14,390 bases of DNA from a bacterium (GTDB lineage: Bacteria; Chloroflexota; Dormibacteria; UBA8260; Bog-877), in the NCBI GenBank assembly GCA_021817025.1, contig JAKAWF010000067.1, positions 1 through 14,390 on the forward strand, in the 5' to 3' direction. The notes beneath the pieces were generated by a model, which saw nothing but the letters and a program-made list of their open reading frames with translations, was not told the origin of the DNA and made no database searches. Shown piece by piece: positions 1-6,865 of the stretch. How positions within the stretch are numbered: position 1 is the stretch's first letter; each line of letters starts with the position of its first letter. The position numbers were made by a program, and so were the translations under genes.

Positions 1-332
1 GGGGGTCGATGCTCGACGCCCTGTCGATGCTGGTCCACGTGGCCCAGATGACGGGCCGTCCGGAGCTGTTCTCGGCCTTCGCCATGATCACCGGCAACGC
101 CGCCCGTGCGTCGGGCATCCCCACCGACCTCAGGGAGGGGGGCCCCGCCGACCTGGTGGTGCTCGATTGCGAGGACGAGGCGGAGGCGATCCGGCTCCGC
201 CCCGCCTGCCGCTGGGTTGTCCGCCACGGCAAGGTGGTGGCCGAGACCCCGTCGGGGACCGCGGTCGTGCATCGCGGCAACGGGGAGACAGTCCCGGTGA
301 CATTCACCCACTCTCGCGGTGGCGCGGTGTGA
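1..332 (+). CDS. codA: Cytosine deaminase (CodA-like), C-terminal part
   Basis: This is the 3' end of an amidohydrolase gene that begins before the window; the frame is open from base 3 and stops at TGA 330-332. About 109 residues are visible. They match the tail of E. coli CodA in order: a helix like its NMLQVLHMGLHVCQLMG (here SMLDALSMLVHVAQMTG), the LITHHSAR-type segment (here MITGNAARASGI), a GGPADLVVLD strand, and a final beta-sandwich strand RWVVRHGKVVAE. CodA-type enzymes deaminate cytosine to uracil and ammonia in the cytosol. The metal-binding and catalytic residues lie upstream and cannot be checked. Uracil would be the natural feed for the reductive pyrimidine genes farther right. 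A related deaminase with another substrate (creatinine, isoguanine or N-isopropylammelide type) remains possible. Confidence 0.75.
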   Translation, partial: GSMLDALSMLVHVAQMTGRPELFSAFAMITGNAARASGIPTDLREGGPADLVVLDCEDEAEAIRLRPACRWVVRHGKVVAETPSGTAVVHRGNGETVPVTFTHSRGGAV

Positions 333-422
333 CCAGCGCAGCGCTCCGGCTCGCCCCGATGGGATGCTGACGGCGGGGCCTGGGCAGCTGGCTCGCTCCG
401 TCCCCGCAGCGGTGGCGGCCGT

Positions 423-458
423 CCCCAGGACGCGGGCGTCGGAGCCGGCGTCCTGGGG
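423..458. terminator. Strong 11-bp stem-loop between codA-like and ssnA-like genes
   Basis: CCCCAGGACGC (423-433) and GCGTCCTGGGG (448-458) are perfect reverse complements around a 14-base loop. The element lies 91 bases after the codA-like stop and 112 bases before the next start. No T-tract follows on the + strand, so it is not a textbook intrinsic terminator. In a high-GC genome such a stem could still end transcription, protect an mRNA end, or serve as a protein-binding palindrome. The inverted repeat is seen directly; its function is inferred. Confidence 0.45.
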
Positions 459-569
459 TGCTTGGCCTCCGGGCCCGACGACCGCCTGTCCCGGCCATGG
501 GACCAGTGCCCGCCGGTCCGGTCCCCAGCCACCCCAGCCGTCCCAGGTCGCCCCGCCCCTGAGCCCACC

Positions 570-1940
570 GTGAACCCGATCTGCATCACCAACGCGACGG
601 TCGTGACCATGGATGAAAGCGCGCCCCTGGTCGAGAACGGCGCGATCCTGGTTGAGGACGGCCGGATCCAGGCCATCGGTCCGGCGACCCTGGCGGCCTC
701 GCGTCCGGAGGCGGAGTTGGTGGACGCGGGAGGTGGCCTGGTCATGCCGGGGATGCTGTGCGTCCACACCCATCTGTACTCGGCGTTCGCCCGAGGAATG
801 GTTCTTCCCGGTGAACCGCCGCGGAATTTCAAAGAGATCCTGGAGCACCTCTGGTGGCGGCTGGACCTCCTCCTCACCCCGGAGGACATCGCCTCCAGCG
901 CCGAGGTGGGGCTGCTCGACGCCGTCCGGCAAGGCGTCACCACCCTGGTGGACCATCACGCCAGTCCCTCCTTCGTGGACGGCAGCCTGGACGTGATCGC
1001 CCAGGCGGTGGAGGCCTCGGGGCTGCGCGCTTGCTTGGCCTACGAGGTGTCGGAGCGCAACGGAGCGGTCTCGGCTCAGGCCGGGCTTCGGGAGAACGCG
1101 CGCTTCATCAGCGCCATCCGTCCCACGGCGGCCGCCCGGGAGGGCCGCCTGGCCGCCGCCGTGGGGCTGCACGCCTCCTTCACCCTGGGCCCCGGGACAC
1201 TCTCCGCCTGCGCCGACCTGAGCGCGGCTCAGGGGGTGGGCTGCCACGTCCACGTCGCCGAGGACCTGGCTGACCAGGAGGACTGCCAGCGTCGCTACGC
1301 GAGTCGCGTGGTCCCCCACCTGTTGGCGCAGGGCGTGCTGGGGCCCGGTTCGCTGGCGGCCCACTGCGTGCACGTGGACGCTCAGGAGGTCGCGGAGCTG
1401 GCCCGGGCCGGCGTGGCGGTCGCCCACAACCCCCGCTCCAACATGGGCAATGCGGTGGGGACCGCGCCCATCACCGCCCTGCGCCGGGCCGGGGTGGTGG
1501 TCGGGCTGGGCAGTGACGGGGTCAGCATGAACATGTTCGAGGAGATGCGCGCGGCTCAGGCCCAGGCACGGCTGGCGGCCCGAGACCCCCGCCTGCTGCC
1601 GCCCGACCAGGTGGTGGCGCTCGCCTTCTCTGGCGGTGGGCGCGTCGGCGACGCGCTCTTCGCCCCCTTCGCCCCCGATCTGGGGCGGCTGGGACAGTTG
1701 CGGGTCGGCGGTCCGGCGGATCTGGTGATCCTGGACTACACGCCTCCCACGCCGCTCACCGCCGGCAACGCCAGCTCCCATCTCTTGGGGGGGGCGGATG
1801 GGAGCCATGTCTCCGACACCATGGTCGCGGGGCGGTGGGTGATGCGACGGCGGGAAGTGCTCGGCCTCGACCAGGAGGCGATTGCCGCCCGCAGCCGGGA
1901 GCGGGCCCAGGCCCTGTGGCTCAGGGCGGTTGCCGGATGA
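570..1940 (+). CDS. ssnA: SsnA-like amidohydrolase / aminohydrolase
   Basis: Metal-dependent hydrolase of the amidohydrolase superfamily, 456 residues from the GTG at 570. That start keeps the first beta-strand (NPICITNATVVTMD) and gives the usual family length. No convincing ribosome binding site precedes it, and the in-frame ATG at 609 would cut the N-terminal sandwich. Visible ligands are H66 and H68 (VHTH), H228 with E231 (HVAE, the general acid/base of deaminases), H265 and D316 (GSDG). Stretches such as LWWRLD, VDHHASP, GSLDVI, NPRSNM and MFEEM agree closely with E. coli SsnA rather than with guanine or MTA/SAH deaminases. SsnA genes belong to purine-catabolic neighbourhoods that also carry a hydantoinase (hyuA) and a PLP lyase (ygeX), a partial parallel to this window. 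The exact substrate is unknown. It probably shares transcription with the next gene, 64 bases on. Confidence 0.8.
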   Translation: MNPICITNATVVTMDESAPLVENGAILVEDGRIQAIGPATLAASRPEAELVDAGGGLVMPGMLCVHTHLYSAFARGMVLPGEPPRNFKEILEHLWWRLDLLLTPEDIASSAEVGLLDAVRQGVTTLVDHHASPSFVDGSLDVIAQAVEASGLRACLAYEVSERNGAVSAQAGLRENARFISAIRPTAAAREGRLAAAVGLHASFTLGPGTLSACADLSAAQGVGCHVHVAEDLADQEDCQRRYASRVVPHLLAQGVLGPGSLAAHCVHVDAQEVAELARAGVAVAHNPRSNMGNAVGTAPITALRRAGVVVGLGSDGVSMNMFEEMRAAQAQARLAARDPRLLPPDQVVALAFSGGGRVGDALFAPFAPDLGRLGQLRVGGPADLVILDYTPPTPLTAGNASSHLLGGADGSHVSDTMVAGRWVMRRREVLGLDQEAIAARSRERAQALWLRAVAG

Positions 1941-1956
1941 GCGGCGGCACCAGCGT

Positions 1957-1975
1957 CCCCGGGTCCACCCCGGGG
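1957..1975. promoter_or_regulatory. Perfect 7-bp GC stem-loop between the two aminohydrolase genes
   Basis: CCCCGGG (1957-1963) pairs with CCCGGGG (1969-1975) across a 5-base loop. It begins 16 bases after the ssnA-like stop and ends 17 bases before the AGGAGG of the next gene. There is no T-run after it. It may act as an attenuator or as an RNA processing/stability element that sets different levels for the two enzymes. The hairpin is seen; the role is inferred, and short GC palindromes arise easily by chance at this base composition. Confidence 0.35.
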
Positions 1976-2004
1976 CCGGGAGCGAGTCGACCAGGAGGTT
2001 GGTC

Positions 2005-3387
2005 ATGATCCTGAACGGAGCCACGATCATCACGGTGGACCCCGGGCGCCGGATCTTTGGCCGGGGCGCGCTGGTGGTGCGGGCGGACCGCATCGTGGCG
2101 GTCGGGCCCGCCGACGAGATCCTGAGCGCCCACCCCGACGAGGAGCGGGTTGATGTCAGCGGCCAGCTGATCATTCCGGGGCTGATCGACACCCATGTCC
2201 ACCAGGCCCAGGCGATGATCCGCGACTGTGCGGACGACATGGCGCTGGTCCAGTGGCTGTGCGAGCGGGTGTGGGTGCTGCAGGGCAGCTACGACCACGA
2301 GGATGGCGTGGTCAGCGCCCGGCTCTGCATTGCCGAGATGCTGAAGTCCGGCACCACCACGTTCCTGGAGTCGGGCCTGGCCCACCGATACGGTTTCGAC
2401 GGGGTGGCCCAGGTCGCGGCCGACAGCGGCATCCGCGCCTGCCTCTCCAAGAAGGTGATGGACATCGCCACCTACGCGACCCAGGACAACGCGATGCCGA
2501 TGGGGTTGCGCGAGACCCGCGAGGAGAGCTTGCTGACCACCCTCGACATCTTCGACCGCTGGCACGGCAAGGCGGATGGGCGGATCCGCGTCGGTTTCGG
2601 GCCGCGGACCCCCGGGGGGGTCTCTCCCGAGCTCTACCGGGAGATGGTGTCCGAGGCCCGCGTCAGGGGCATGGGGATCACCATGCACCTGGCCGAGGTG
2701 GAGGCCGACCGCCGGTTCCTGCGCGAGACCTACCAGATGTCCCCAGTGGAGTTCGCTCGCAGCGTCGGCCTGGTGGGCCCTGATGTCGTCCTGGTGCACA
2801 TGGTGTGGCTCGACGACGATGACATCCGCATTCTGGCGGAGACCGGCACCAATGTGTCCCACAACCCGTCCTCCAACAGCAAACTGGCCTCGGGAGTCTG
2901 TCCTGTCCCGCGCCTGCTGGCGGCCGGCGTGAACGTGGCTCTCGGCTGTGACGGCGGTCCCAGCAACAATACCTACGACCTCCTGGCGGAGATGAAGCTG
3001 GCGGCGCTGGTGCACAAGGCGGTGTCCCTGGACCCAACTGTCGTGCCCGCCGAGACCGTGCTGGAGATGGCCACCATCAACGGGGCGCGGGCACTGCGCT
3101 GGGATCACGAGATAGGGTCCCTGGAGGTCGGCAAGAAGGCCGACCTGGTGGTGATCGACCGCGGCCGGTCCCGTCTGGCTCCCGGTCTCAACCCGGTCTC
3201 GTCGCTGGTCTACAGCGCCACCGGTGCGGACGTGGATTCGGTCATGGTCGACGGCAGGTGGCTGGTCAGGCATGGGCGACTGCTCACCATCGACGAGGAA
3301 CGGGCCGTGGCTGAGGCCAGGGAGCGCGCTGGGCGGCTCTACGCAGCGACTGGAATCGACCCCGGCCCGCGCTGGCCGGTGCTGTGA
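2005..3387 (+). CDS. TrzN/AtzB/MtaD-like amidohydrolase (heterocycle aminohydrolase)
   Basis: Second amidohydrolase in the row, 460 residues. ATG 2005 is chosen because AGGAGG (1993-1998) stands six bases before it and because the protein then begins at the first family strand (MILNGATIITVD). The longer frame from 1882 overlaps the preceding gene and has no such site. Metal and catalytic residues are H64 and H66 (THVH), H228 with E231 (HLAE), H265 (VHMVWL) and D316 (GCDG). The block TGTNVSHNPSSNSKLASG and the tail KKADLVVIDRG are typical of the group containing S-adenosylhomocysteine/MTA deaminases and the s-triazine hydrolases AtzB and TrzN. Members remove amino, thiomethyl or chloro groups from purine-like or triazine rings. 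GCDGGPSNN and VWL differ a little from the common MtaD wording, so I do not assign MTA deaminase. Tandem hairpins follow the stop. Confidence 0.8.
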   Translation: MILNGATIITVDPGRRIFGRGALVVRADRIVAVGPADEILSAHPDEERVDVSGQLIIPGLIDTHVHQAQAMIRDCADDMALVQWLCERVWVLQGSYDHEDGVVSARLCIAEMLKSGTTTFLESGLAHRYGFDGVAQVAADSGIRACLSKKVMDIATYATQDNAMPMGLRETREESLLTTLDIFDRWHGKADGRIRVGFGPRTPGGVSPELYREMVSEARVRGMGITMHLAEVEADRRFLRETYQMSPVEFARSVGLVGPDVVLVHMVWLDDDDIRILAETGTNVSHNPSSNSKLASGVCPVPRLLAAGVNVALGCDGGPSNNTYDLLAEMKLAALVHKAVSLDPTVVPAETVLEMATINGARALRWDHEIGSLEVGKKADLVVIDRGRSRLAPGLNPVSSLVYSATGADVDSVMVDGRWLVRHGRLLTIDEERAVAEARERAGRLYAATGIDPGPRWPVL

Positions 3388-3402
3388 GCGCCTGCTGGTC
3401 CG

Positions 3403-3443
3403 CGCGGGTGAACCCCGCGGCGGGCCGAAATCCGGCCGTCTTT
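3403..3443 (+). terminator. Tandem hairpins after the second aminohydrolase
   Basis: Two short stems follow the stop codon by 15 bases. CGCGGG (3403-3408) pairs with CCCGCG (3414-3419), and GGCCG (3423-3427) pairs with CGGCC (3433-3437). The second is followed by GTCTTT. The location right after a gene and before a decayed region fits a transcription end. The T-run is short and the stems are only 5-6 bp, so this is a moderate-to-weak call. Confidence 0.4.
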
Positions 3444-3590
3444 GGGGGCCTTCACCCTGCCGCCACCACCTCCGACCGCGCGGGCCATCCGTCCGAAAGA
3501 GCGAGCCTTGCGACTGTCTCACTCCACCACCCGGACTTTGCCGGACTCGGGGCGAGCGCTCACCCTTGCCACTCGGGGAGGTGGTGACAG

Positions 3591-3779
3591 ATGTCGCGCG
3601 GGAATTCAGCGGGTCCGGTCGGAGGGGCCGTCACAGCCCGCCCGCGTCAGTTCAGGGCCGAGCTCAGCGGAGACCTGGCCCGGGTCGTGGCCGCCTGGCG
3701 CGACCTGGAAGCCGAGGTCAGTCAGGAAGGGCTGCTTCTACGCCCATCCCCGCTGCCTGTTCACAGGGGCCAGCGCTGA
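3591..3779 (+). CDS. Small hypothetical protein or gene fragment (62 aa)
   Basis: ATG 3591 follows GGGGAGGTGG (3575-3584) at a usable distance. Codons for the central part (FRAELSGDLARVVAAWRDLEAEV) show strong G/C third-base bias, which supports real coding at some time. The middle could form an amphipathic helix. The last 15 residues look like read-through into unrelated frame (LRPSPLPVHRGQR). There is no signal peptide or membrane segment. I do not recognise the family. A phage small-terminase-like remnant crossed my mind from the helix pattern but is not supportable. It may be an intact small gene, or a fragment beside the broken toxin-antitoxin pair. Confidence 0.3.
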   Translation: MSRGNSAGPVGGAVTARPRQFRAELSGDLARVVAAWRDLEAEVSQEGLLLRPSPLPVHRGQR

Positions 3780-4025
3780 GCCTCTGACTGGCGCTGATCT
3801 CTCCGCGCCACCTCCTTCACATCGTGTAGTTGCCTGGATCTCCTGTGGGGAAGCCATCCGGGCTCTCTTCGACGCCAGCAACGACGGCATGCCGTGGGAT
3901 CAGCTCCGCGGCTGGGACGGGGACGCTCCTGCTGAGGTGTCGAGGCAAGCTCCCCCGCCATCTCTCAGCATGTCCACCGGACACGCGTCTCAGCGCCTAC
4001 CCTTACTTTCGGCTGGAGTAAGGAC

Positions 4026-4225
4026 ATGGAGTGTTCCGCCCGCATCACCTCCAAGCGCCGGGTGCCCATCGCCGTCCGCCGTGCCCTGGGACTGGACCCG
4101 GGCCCCAGCTGATCTTCGAGATCGAGCCGGAGCTCAGCCGGGCTCAGGTGCGGAAGGCAGTCGACTTCGTCGCCCTCGCCTGGGCGGTCCCGGCCGGACG
4201 CCGAGAGCTTGGCCGCAGGGGGTGA
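4026..4225 (+). pseudogene. Frameshifted AbrB/SpoVT-type antitoxin (VapB-like)
   Basis: ATG 4026 has GGAG at 4015-4018. The first frame reads MECSARITSKRRVPIAVRRALG and then LDPG, the swapped-hairpin AbrB DNA-binding domain whose intact relatives read about RITSKGQVTIPKEIR then ALGLRPGD. It hits TGA at 4110-4112. Dropping to the frame of 4031 restores the expected continuation QLIFEIEPELSRAQVRKAVDF, so one base has been lost near 4104-4106. The restored frame stops at 4223-4225, overlapping the ATG of the PIN toxin remnant as TGATG, the usual coupled antitoxin-toxin layout. Such antitoxins bind their own promoter and neutralise the partner nuclease. Here the product would be cut after 28 residues, so it is presumed inactive. 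Confidence 0.72.
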
Positions 4226-4623
4226 TGGGTCTCTCGAGGCCACGTCATCCTGCGTCACTTCACCGGCCAGCCGCCGGAGCTGGCGGCCCGGGCGACCGCA
4301 GCCCTGGTGGGGGCGCCGCCTCGAAGCCTGGTGCTGGCCGACCTGACGGTGGCCGAGATCGGGTATGTCCCCAGGGGGGTGTGCCAGCGGCCTCGGGAGG
4401 AGGTGGTCAGACTGATCGAGGCCACTCTCGCCCTGGCCCGATCGCAGTCGACGACGAGGCGCTGCTCCGCCGCACCCTGGAGCACTACGGGCACCGGGGC
4501 ATGGACTGGCCCGACGCCTATTTGGTGGCCCTGGTCGAGACCCGGAGACTGGACTCCCGGCTGAGCTTCGATCGGCTGGACGCGAAGCTCAAGGCGCAGA
4601 GCCCGCGGCGGCGGGAGCCCTGA
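4224..4623 (+). pseudogene. Frameshifted PIN-domain toxin (VapC-like)
   Basis: The remnant starts at ATG 4224 (MGL), shifts within a few codons to the frame reading LEAHVILRHFTGQPPELAAR, continues through LVLADLTVAEIGYV, and shifts again near 4439-4441 to IAVDDEALLRRTLEHYG, MDWPDAYLVALVE and LSFDRLDAKL, ending at TGA 4621-4623. Pieced together it is about 132 residues, normal for VapC ribonucleases that cleave tRNA or rRNA. The PIN acidic residues in VAE, PDAY and FDR are kept, but the first Asp (normally LLDANV) has become Glu (LLEAHV). Two one-base losses plus this change show a dead toxin. Sequencing error is less likely because the long neighbouring genes are undamaged. Confidence 0.75.
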
Positions 4624-4694
4624 GCGTCGCGCCGCCGGGGAGCGTTCACTCCTGTTCGCGGTCCCTGTCCGGCCCATCCAGGCCGCTTGGTATC

Positions 4695-4715
4695 CTGGCT
4701 CTCTCGGGGAGCCGG
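4695..4715. promoter_or_regulatory. Stem-loop upstream of the PLP enzyme gene
   Basis: The arms at 4695-4703 and 4707-4715 pair over nine positions, two of them G-T, around a 3-base loop. The core is GGCTC with GAGCC. It lies between the dead toxin and the GTG start at 4758. It could terminate transcription leaving the toxin remnant, or fold in the 5' leader of the PLP enzyme mRNA. TATCCT at 4691-4696 resembles a -10 box but has no good -35 partner. Confidence 0.3.
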
Positions 4716-4757
4716 CGGCCCGGTCGAATTGTCGGACGAGGGGAGAGTCACCAGATC

Positions 4758-6248
4758 GTGGCGACAGCAGGAGGCATCGTTGATCGGACCGTCTACGGGC
4801 GGGCCGTCGCGCGCTGCCGCGAACTCGGCATCGTCCTGCCGACCTTCGCCGAGCTCGCCGACCCCAGCCGCATCGACGGTGAGCTGCGGGCTGGCCTGGC
4901 CGGCATCGACCCCGACGCCCCCGACCCGCGCAACCTCTTCCGGGTTCACTGGTACAACGGGGGCGACCGGCGCAGCCTGGTCCCAGTCCCCGACCACCTG
5001 GTCCTCCCGCCCGCCCTGACCGGGGTCCCCGCGACCATCGTGGTCGCCCTGGGTGACCGCTTCCCCATGATCGGCGCCCACAAGGTGCTGGCCGCGTACG
5101 CCTGTTTGGCTCCACGTCTGGTCAGCGGCGCCTTCGACCCCACGGGGCAGCGGGCGGTCTGGCCGTCGACCGGGAACTACTGCCGCGGCGGGGTGGCGAT
5201 CTCCCGGATCCTGGGATGCCGCGGCGTTGCCGTGCTCCCCGAGGACATGAGCACGGAGCGTTTCGCGTGGCTTCGACAGTGGGTCGCCGACCCGGCCGAT
5301 GTCATCACCACGCCGGGCGGCGAGAGCAATGTGCGCGAGATCTACGAGCGCTGCCGGGTGCTGGCGGACGACGACCGCAACGTGATCCTCAACCAGTTTG
5401 CCGAGTACCCCAACCATCTGGTCCACCGCCTCTGCACCGGGCAGGCGCTGGAGCGGCTGGTCGAGCACCTGCGCGTTCGGCGACCCCGGCTACAACCCTT
5501 CGCCTTCGTGGCGACCACCGGCTCGGCGGGCACGCTCGGCGCCGGCGACCACTTGAAGCGGCGGTACGGCACCCGGATCGTGGCCGCGGAACCGCTGGAG
5601 TGCGCCACCATGTTGCGCAACGGCTTCGGGGAACACAACATCCAGGGCATCGGTGACAAGCACATTCCCCTCATCCACAACGTCATGAACACGGACGTGG
5701 TGGTGGCGGTGTCGGACCGGAGCACGGACCGGCTGGATGCGGTCTTTCACACGGGGGAAGGGCTGAGGGCTCTGCAGGGGAGCCCGGGACTGGAGCGGTC
5801 GCTGCTGGCGGAGCTGGCCCATGTCGGTCTGTCCGGGCTGGCCAACGTGGTGGCCGCGGTGGCGGTGGCCCGCCACTTTGAGCTCGGACCAGACGACGTC
5901 GTGCTGACCGTGGCCACCGACGGGGCGGCGATGTACTCCAGCCAGCGCGCCGAGCGGGTCCGGCGTGATTTCCCCCAGGGCTTGAACGAACCAGCCGCGA
6001 CGGCGGCGCTCAGCCAGGACCTGCAGGAGGCCGGTCACTCCGAGCTGCTCGAGTTGCGGCACCAGGACCGGACCCGGATCTTCAACCTTGGATACTTCAC
6101 GTGGGTCGAACAGCAGGGGGTCTCGCTGGAGGCCTTTGAGGTCCGGCGCCGCCAGGCGTTCTGGGCCGGGCTGACGGAGCAGTTGGCGGAGTGGGACGAA
6201 CTGATCCTGGAGTTCAACGCCCAAGTCGGCACCGCCGGGACCGTCTGA
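4758..6248 (+). CDS. Fold-type II PLP-dependent enzyme (tryptophan synthase beta / cysteine synthase-like), substrate unknown
   Basis: A 496-residue protein beginning at GTG 4758; AGGGGAG (4739-4745) lies 12 bases upstream, a little far, and no better in-frame start is seen. The Schiff-base lysine is probably K109 in GAHK. The substrate-binding asparagine loop is STGN (137-140) followed by CRGGVA, and the phosphate-holding loop is TTGSAGTLGAG (from 253). The family carries out beta-elimination or beta-replacement on amino acids with the cofactor as internal aldimine. The protein is longer than cysteine synthase, with a C-terminal part ending in WDELILEFN. It resembles proteins usually annotated only as PLP-dependent protein, subunit beta. 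It is not close to diaminopropionate ammonia-lyase YgeX, although that enzyme also neighbours ssnA and hydantoinase genes. A role in using an amino acid made by ring breakdown is inference. Confidence 0.75.
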   Translation: MATAGGIVDRTVYGRAVARCRELGIVLPTFAELADPSRIDGELRAGLAGIDPDAPDPRNLFRVHWYNGGDRRSLVPVPDHLVLPPALTGVPATIVVALGDRFPMIGAHKVLAAYACLAPRLVSGAFDPTGQRAVWPSTGNYCRGGVAISRILGCRGVAVLPEDMSTERFAWLRQWVADPADVITTPGGESNVREIYERCRVLADDDRNVILNQFAEYPNHLVHRLCTGQALERLVEHLRVRRPRLQPFAFVATTGSAGTLGAGDHLKRRYGTRIVAAEPLECATMLRNGFGEHNIQGIGDKHIPLIHNVMNTDVVVAVSDRSTDRLDAVFHTGEGLRALQGSPGLERSLLAELAHVGLSGLANVVAAVAVARHFELGPDDVVLTVATDGAAMYSSQRAERVRRDFPQGLNEPAATAALSQDLQEAGHSELLELRHQDRTRIFNLGYFTWVEQQGVSLEAFEVRRRQAFWAGLTEQLAEWDELILEFNAQVGTAGTV

Positions 6249-6250
6249 CC

Positions 6251-6280
6251 CACCGGCCGGTCCCGGCCGGGGCGCCGGTG
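6251..6280. terminator. Hairpin between convergent genes, possible bidirectional terminator
   Basis: Right after the PLP gene stop (6246-6248), CACCGGC (6251-6257) is the reverse complement of GCCGGTG (6274-6280). An alternative inner stem pairs CCGGCC (6253-6258) with GGCCGG (6265-6270). The next gene on the other strand ends at 6398, so both transcripts run toward this point. There is no T-tract. Nothing else is recognised between 6281 and 6397. Confidence 0.4.
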
Positions 6281-6397
6281 TCAGGGTGTCGGCAACCGTT
6301 TCCAGCCCGCGCCGGCGAGGCCGTCCGAAGGGCGCCGCCGGGGGCGGGACTACCGATCAGGAAAGCGGGAGTGGCAAGTCTGAGCGAGAACGGTGGC

Positions 6398-6859
6398 TCA
6401 GCCGTCCCAGCCACCGCCGAAGCGACGGCCCAGCCCGCCGCCGCGCCCGCCCCGGGGACCGCCCCAGCGACCGCGGCGGCGCCTCATCCCGAAGAGGCCA
6501 ATGAAGAGCACAGGCAACAAGAAGAAGTGCCAGTGCCCGAAGCCACCGCCAGCGACCCCGGCGGCGATCAGCGCGGACAGCACCACGGCGCTGATCCCGT
6601 ATCCCAGGCCGGGGCGCAGCCGCTGGCCGAGGGTGGGAGGCGGAGGGGGAGGGGGAGGTGGCTGCGGGAGGTCGCGGAGGACCGGAGCCAGCTCCCCGAC
6701 GGTCCGAGCCCGGTACGCCGTGCCCACCCGTTCCTCCAGCTCCTCCAGAGTCAGCCGACCCTCGGCGTGGTGCTGGCGCAACTCGTCGACGACGGCCTCC
6801 CGGTCGCCGTCGGAGGCCCGCACCTCCGGGGAGCCGTTCGGCCGCGCCAACTCAGCCAC
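6398..6859 (-). CDS. DUF1707 domain membrane protein with poly-proline linker
   Basis: 153 residues if it starts at the GTG at 6859 (reverse strand). An ATG at 6886 would add nine residues but has no ribosome binding site. The GTG lies six bases after TACAAT (6871-6866), a layout typical of leaderless actinobacterial genes, so I prefer it. Residues 12-65 are the DUF1707 domain, with the characteristic RASDGDRE, EGRLTLEELEERV and ART-GELAPVLRDLP pattern. Nine prolines (67-75) form a linker. Two membrane helices follow at about 86-104 and 108-124. The tail is very basic and glycine-rich (RRRRGR, then Gly/Arg repeats). DUF1707 is common in actinobacteria at the start of small membrane proteins; its function is unsettled. 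It lies downstream of pucR on the same strand, and a link to nucleobase use is not evident. Confidence 0.75.
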   Translation of the reverse strand: MAELARPNGSPEVRASDGDREAVVDELRQHHAEGRLTLEELEERVGTAYRARTVGELAPVLRDLPQPPPPPPPPPTLGQRLRPGLGYGISAVVLSALIAAGVAGGGFGHWHFFLLPVLFIGLFGMRRRRGRWGGPRGGRGGGLGRRFGGGWDG

Positions 6860-6865
6860 GCAGGG

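Larger units (their letters stand above)
3388..4025. other. 638-base decayed or non-coding stretch with coding-like scraps
   Basis: No intact recognised gene lies here, although a long frame stays open by GC bias. Two stretches have the strong G/C third-position pattern of real genes. One is in the 62-codon frame at 3591-3779 (listed separately). The other is at about 3847-3927, reading GEAIRALFDASNDG then PWDQLRGWDGD in the frame of base 3847, with no start nearby. I recognise neither with confidence. Because the adjoining toxin-antitoxin pair is plainly broken, I infer that the stretch is the left part of the same decaying accessory insert. I see no transposase, terminal repeats, or tRNA edge. 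Confidence 0.4.

Noticed and set aside
1921..3522. A 533-codon open frame on the - strand opposite the second aminohydrolase
   Set aside because: Shadow of a high-GC gene; composition rich in His, Gly, Arg and Gln with no domain, while the + strand protein has all catalytic motifs.
3442..4623. A 393-codon open frame on the + strand through the decayed region
   Set aside because: It is open because of base composition. Recognisable AbrB and PIN segments run through it in several different frames, and only its last ~60 codons belong to the toxin remnant.
4758..6248. Assigning the PLP enzyme as diaminopropionate ammonia-lyase (YgeX) from the SsnA/hydantoinase context
   Set aside because: Motifs around the lysine (GAHK versus NAFK) and the asparagine loop differ, and the length is about 100 residues greater; context alone is not enough.
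6636..6660. G-rich run as a possible G-quadruplex or regulatory repeat
   Set aside because: It encodes the proline linker of the DUF1707 protein on the other strand, which explains the run; any structural role is speculative.
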